A stretch of DNA of 64,000 nucleotides from Portulaca oleracea (taxonomy: Eukaryota; Streptophyta; Magnoliopsida; Caryophyllales; Portulacaceae): NCBI GenBank assembly GCA_029582165.1, contig CM055872.1, positions 3,999,582-4,063,581 of the forward strand, written 5' to 3'. Positions within the stretch are counted from its first letter, which is position 1; every line of letters begins with the position of its first letter. Both the position numbers and the translations under genes were made by a program. The notes under the pieces were generated by a model. That model was not told the origin of the DNA and did not search any database. It saw only the letters and a program-made list of their open reading frames with translations. This document shows, in pieces, positions 59,422 through 64,000 of the stretch.

Positions 59422-60036
59422 TTTAGGGTTTTGAATTTTTGGTGGGTATTGGTTTTGTGAATGTTGGTTTTCATTAATCAACCATAGCAATTGGGGCTTT
59501 GGTGCAATGCAAATTTGTTGAAATGATCTGATGTTTAGAACAGAGTCATAGGGTAGCAAATTGTTTTGGTCAATTTTGGATACTTGTTTGATATTTGATT
59601 ATAATCCTCATTGTTATGTATTGGATTTGTATTTATAACACAACCAAGTATTGAAGTGAGATCAATACAAGTTATGAGCTTGTTCTATATTGTTAATCAA
59701 TGTTGATAAGTGCTAATTGGGATCAAGAGTATAACCTAAAAACTATGAATATGCTAGAAAAGTTCAGTTTCTAATGTAGCTTGATGGTGGATCTTGAAGT
59801 TTTGACCATTTTCTCCAACTGCTTTAGCATGTATATGATGATCAGCATTCAGAGATGAAGACTACTGACATGAATTCTGTGTGGTTCAATCTGACATATA
59901 TTGTGCCATACTGCCATGGGTGAAAATGTGAAATAAGAACCAAACTATGTGATTTCATGTTCAAAGAGTAGTATCCTGAATCTACAAGAACAGCCCTATA
60001 CTTCTTCCAAGGGAAACAATGCTATGAAGCTTTAAA
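59422..60036. other. Convergent 3' spacer between the OXLD1-type and PMT genes
   Basis: 615 bases holding both 3' UTRs. No gene is seen. Confidence 0.55.
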
Positions 60037-61090
60037 TCAGGAAACAGCATACAATTTCGGTCGCCAGTCGGACTTTGTTGCACTGAGAATCCCTTCTTGA
60101 TTCTTGGAGAAGGTTAGATGAACTTCCCAATGGAGTGATTTCAGCAAGTTCTCGACTTCTTCGATTGTGGTTGAGTCATCACGAACAATGAATTTACCTC
60201 CCGGTCTGACTATTCTATCCACTTCTGCCATGACTGGGGCAAGTTGACACCTGCAAGCCCAACAAATCCCGAGTTTAGCATACAGCAACATACATTCGGT
60301 CAATGTGGGTCCCGCTTATACAGGTTTAACATTTTTGACTCAGTACACAACAATAACATCCGTATGGTCAGTATGGTCCTGCTTACACAGGTCTGACATT
60401 TGTTTGTTGAGAGACTAGTTTCAGGGGAAGATAGTATTATATGCACCAAATTTGAGCAAATCAACAACAGAAGTTTAAGAATAGTCTTGCCTCTCTTTCA
60501 ACTTCGAGAAGAGGCGATCTGCATGTAGGAAATCATAGGTTCGCGGGTATGTGCTGAACGATTCACACCAGTCATGGTAGATCCCAAACAAGCCTCTTTC
60601 GTAGATTATGGGAAGCGTGTCAGGAGCATTCACATTGACCACATTCATAACCCAGACATTAAGGTCTTTCAATGCTGCTGCAAAGCTGAAAGACAGTTGT
60701 TAAAGTTAAATCCTTCCTGTATAGCCTGTCCAAAACACGAAAAAAAGGATATTGAGTTAGAAATCTTTGTTACCCGCCATAAACAGCTCTCATGTCCATA
60801 ACATTCCTCACATCTGACCAACTAATGCCAAGCCCATTGAGGTACAATTTCTTAACCACGCGTTGCCAGTGCTTATAATCCGTCACAAAATCATCCGGAG
60901 CCGGTTTTCCATAGATTCCCATCTGGGTTTCGTTCAACCAGTAAGGAGGGACCCTCAACCTCTTAGGCCACCTTAGTGGCCATTTACTTCCCCTTGATGA
61001 ATTGTCAGTTGGCAGGCGATGTAGGCATGATTGCAATGGCACGTACCTATCAATAGATGCAGATGTCGACGTCAGTTTCTTTATCGTTTT

Positions 61091-61137
61091 CCTTTAGGGT
61101 TTAGGGTTAAGGGTTTAGGGTTTAGAGTTAGGGTTGG
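61091..61137 (+). repeat. Interstitial telomere-like tract (TTTAGGG)n in a PMT intron
   Basis: About six imperfect units of the plant telomere repeat (TTTAGGGTTTAGGGTTAAGG, then GTTTAGGGTTTAGAG) within intron 5 (61047-61158). Confidence 0.85.
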
Positions 61138-61636
61138 GGAGATATGTAACAGACCTACCAGGCAGCATTAGGATCATCTCCGGGCTTACACATTGGGGGG
61201 CTATTCTGTTGTCTCTGGTCATAGCATTCGTTGTCAATGGGCTTACGGAATATGGCAAGGCCAATCTTATTTAGAGTGTCTTTCTCCTTCCTCTCAAACT
61301 TCCAGCACATTGAGGCGGTCAGTGCAGACATAGCTGCAAAAAAGAGGATTTTGATTTGCTCGCTTTTAGCTTACTAAAGTTTTTGCTTGGTTGGGGTCTC
61401 TAAATTGATAGGGTTTTGAGGTCATACCTTCCCAAATCTCCACATCTTCCTCCAGATTTTGGTATACGGGTGTAGCTGACCATATGAAGCATCCCCCGGG
61501 TCTCAGAACTCGGTTCACTTCCAATAGAAGTCTTCCACCTTCATGCAAATTTCAAAAAGGAGAGATCAAAAGTGTGGGTCAATCAGAATTAGTCTCTCTA
61601 AGTTTTTAAGTTAGGGTTAAGAATGGTATGTTATCC

Positions 61637-61667
61637 CCTCCCTAAACCCTAAACCGTAAACCCTAAA
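61637..61667 (+). repeat. Interstitial telomere-like tract (CCCTAAA)n in a PMT intron
   Basis: About four units (CCCTAAACCCTAAACCG, TAAACCCTAAA) in intron 3 (61539-61707), in the opposite orientation to the tract in intron 5. Confidence 0.85.
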
Positions 61668-63468
61668 GTATGGAATCGCTTGGCAGAAGCAATTAAAAGG
61701 AGCTAACCTTCGGCATGCCATGGAACCCTACAACGGGCGCAATGCACAACATCAAACACTCCACTCGGAAATGGAAGCCTTTGAGAACCCATCACTGCAG
61801 ATATTGCAGGTATACCTCTCTCCAGTGCAAACTGTACTTGAGCCTCGTGTTCGTCTTTAGGTGCAAATGACATGGTCAGGACATCCTTTTCGAAAAGATA
61901 ACCTCCAAAGCTTGCAACCCCACACCCAACATCAAGCACCACTCTTGTGTGCTTCCCCAATTTCATCCCGGGAGAAATCTGTCGCCATAATCAATGGTAG
62001 GGTACTCATATTCGGCCCCATGTATGAATTGGGTTACCTTAAGAAATTACGAGTCTTGCAAAATCACTCACCTTTTCGATGAACTCAATGTAGCTAAGAG
62101 CACCATGTATGAATTGGGTACCACCACCTGGGAATGTCAAGAACTCCCCGGTAACTTTCATCCTGTTCTGGTGGCCCTTTACCTTTGCAAGTTCTGTATG
62201 TGGTACATTATGAAACCAAATCTGACAAAAATCCGCAAGCGATCAAAATTTCCACCAACTCACTCAATGTTTATTGTGGTACATTTCTAAAGCATGGATT
62301 ATAACTATCATTCAATGGCCTGAAGTAGAGACTACGATTATCCGATTTTCCTAATGAAAGAAACATCCTTTATATTGTGAAAATGTTCGAAGAATCTCAC
62401 CTTGTTCCTGCTGTCAGGCCACCGGATAGGTTTCTTGTACCCTGTCGGCAGTGGGACAAGACAAGTCGGAGGGTCCTCAGGACAATGCCTCTCACGGTGC
62501 TCAAAATGCTTGGTACTACGCAATCTTTTGAGTGCTTTCTCGTTGTCTAAACAGGGTATATAGTCCGGTCCAGAACTCACATTACACAGCATCCAAGTGT
62601 ATCCATACAAGCTCTCCTCTTCAATCTCATCTGTTTTCCCCTCACGACGTTGCTTCTATTTGTGGGAAAGAGCAGCTTGAGTTGCCCATGTCTTGTTTAA
62701 CTCATTCGACTCCTTTGGGATCCCTGCATTCAGGAGGGGATTCAGCTCGGACGGCTTGTCTTCAGCATGATCACTCTCCTGCTGAATGTCCACCACCAGC
62801 TTCTTCAACGCTTCTTCAGTATGATTTGTGTTTTCATCACTGAATGTGACTGTCTCATCCTCCTGTTTCGGCTGTTCCTTTTCATCCCGCTTCTGTTTGT
62901 GTTCATTCTTTCGTGTTTCTGCTGGCTTGTCTTCGGTATGATTCTTCTTGGGGCTGGTTTCAGAGGTATCAAAACCGGTGCTTTCTTCTGTCATGCTTTC
63001 CTCAACATCCTTAGAATCCTGAGTACCAATCTCATCCCGAGTAATATGATCCTTTCCCACTTTGACGTCACCATGTTCAACTTCAGACCCATTCGCTTTT
63101 ATCATCCCATTCGCACCCTCCTCAATCACAGCTTGATCCAACTTTTCATCTTCTTGGGATTTCTCAGGCATGTCATCTCTAACAATGTCATCGGGGAAAT
63201 CTCCAGGGTTGCCCTCGAAAGGTGGTTTTTTGGCGGGTAGGACTGCCGGGGCAAATATTTCGGGTTCAAGAATGTCGGTGGATGCATCGAGTCCAGTGTG
63301 GGCGAAAGTGCTGCGGATAACAGAGCGAGGCGTTAGTAGTCTATCAGATGTGACCACCCAGGCACCTAAAATACAGAGGGCTACCAAAGCTAAAATTGTG
63401 GGGGTCGAAACGTATAGATTTGAGGATGAAGATGACCGCTGCTTGCTTCTCATCCTGCCCAAACCCAT

Positions 63469-64000
63469 CAAAAATGGGAGGAAAACACATCAGGGTATTA
63501 ATTTTACGAGTTTCGTGATCAGGAAAGATAATTCAATTTCTAATTTGGAAAAAAATGATGTCTTTTTTTTTTCATTCTTTTCTTTGTTTACAGATCCTAA
63601 AGAGTAGGAATAGGGGATTTGTTACCTTACACGACTCCTGACTTCAAGCCAAAGCCAATCTATGCAATGTAATGTTTCCTTTAGTTCCAAAACAGACCCT
63701 AAACAGTCTCTTCAGCATCTTGTTAGAAAAAAACATGATTAAAAACAACTGCATATTTTGTTCCTAGTTCTCGATTCGAATGAACTCACTAATTTAAATT
63801 AGCTTGGCTTGTATGTTCAACATAATCACTTACAATATACCATCTCATTTCTGAAATCGACACTCGGGTTCGAATAATCATGACATTATCCATCCCTAAT
63901 CTTAGCTAATCAGGTTCATATCAATTTCACACATAGGTAAAAGACTTGGAAGGGTTAAACCCAGAAAAAGGAACACTTAGCACCCTAAATTGAGAGACAC
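63469..64000 (-). other. 5' UTR and promoter region of the PMT gene
   Basis: No other gene is seen. A possible 5' UTR intron could start at the donor AAG/GTAAC at 63625; a candidate acceptor is the CAG at 63457-63455, but using it would remove the family-typical N-terminus (MGLGR). The right end contains generic AT-rich sequence. Confidence 0.4.

Larger units (their letters stand above)
60037..63468 (-). pseudogene. PMT-type (QUA2/TSD2 family) methyltransferase gene with an in-frame stop
   Basis: Eight exons: 62401-63468, 62072-62221, 61708-61978, 61428-61538, 61159-61333, 60774-61046, 60491-60685, 60037-60250. Phases agree throughout, giving 818 aa if the stop is ignored. The family comprises Golgi type II membrane methyltransferases, linked to pectin methylation and wall integrity. 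Residues 1-20 are basic, then a membrane anchor (TPTILALVALCILGAWVVTS), an acidic/Lys/Glu-rich stem, and the domain with [21 protein letters not shown]-binding [40 protein letters not shown] and FIVRDD. TAG at 62656-62658 (codon 271) cuts the frame just before the methyltransferase domain, yet all downstream splice sites and motifs are intact. That points to a very young null allele, stop read-through or a sequence error. Acidic-stem types PMT24-28 are the nearest by layout. Confidence 0.88.

Noticed and set aside
58841..59559. Minus-strand frames opposite the OXLD1-type gene
   Set aside because: They overlap the conserved cysteine signature on the other strand and show no domain of their own.
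63455..63625. A 5' UTR intron of the PMT gene ending at the CAG before MRSKQR
   Set aside because: Splice signals are acceptable, but using this acceptor would drop MGLGR, which resembles the start of known PMT proteins. Kept only as a possibility.

Overview
This is nuclear DNA of a flowering plant, most likely a core eudicot. The evidence is spliced genes with GT-AG introns and canonical plant exon lengths, a B-class MADS-box gene of the TM6 (paleoAP3) lineage, plant-type LRR proteins, an ALDH3F1-like gene, a Golgi PMT-type methyltransferase, plant tRNA-Gly genes, TTTAGGG-type repeats and many plant transposons. The exact order cannot be fixed from sequence alone; Caryophyllales is only a guess.

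Layout. 1-8 kb: gene-poor and AT-rich, with Stowaway-like and hAT-like MITEs. 8-24 kb: three tandem, intronless genes on the minus strand (8.56-10.49, 13.28-15.21 and 21.77-23.70 kb) encode near-identical-length (641, 643 and 642 aa) secreted LRR proteins without kinase or membrane anchor. Two of them have a tRNA-Gly-type gene just downstream, and two share an upstream segment, so the duplicated unit is larger than the gene. One tRNA carries a GUC (Asp) anticodon in a Gly body. Between copies 2 and 3 lie TIR elements, a decayed LINE-like fragment and a Mutator-like element that itself contains a Stowaway and a CACTA MITE. 26.0-36.5 kb: a composite of a non-autonomous Tat/Ogre-like LTR retrotransposon with three LTRs, no gag-pol, a PBS, polypurine tracts, and a 35-bp minisatellite repeated before every 3' LTR.

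37-64 kb: the gene-rich part. A fourth intronless secreted LRR gene (39.0-40.3 kb, minus) is followed by a seven-exon TM6-like floral homeotic gene (43.4-46.5 kb, minus), a transposon-rich gap with a TIR element that captured a Nudix hydrolase fragment (49.8-51.2 kb), an intact ten-exon ALDH3F1-like gene (52.2-57.6 kb, plus), a small oxidoreductase-like-domain gene (59.0-59.4 kb, plus) and an eight-exon PMT-type methyltransferase gene (60.0-63.5 kb, minus). The PMT gene reads through perfectly except for one in-frame TAG before the catalytic domain.

The genes do not form a pathway; this is ordinary plant chromosome arm in which local duplication (LRR plus tRNA) and transposon nesting are the main stories. 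I reconstructed exon boundaries by hand from splice signals, reading phase and remembered homologues; no alignment could be run.
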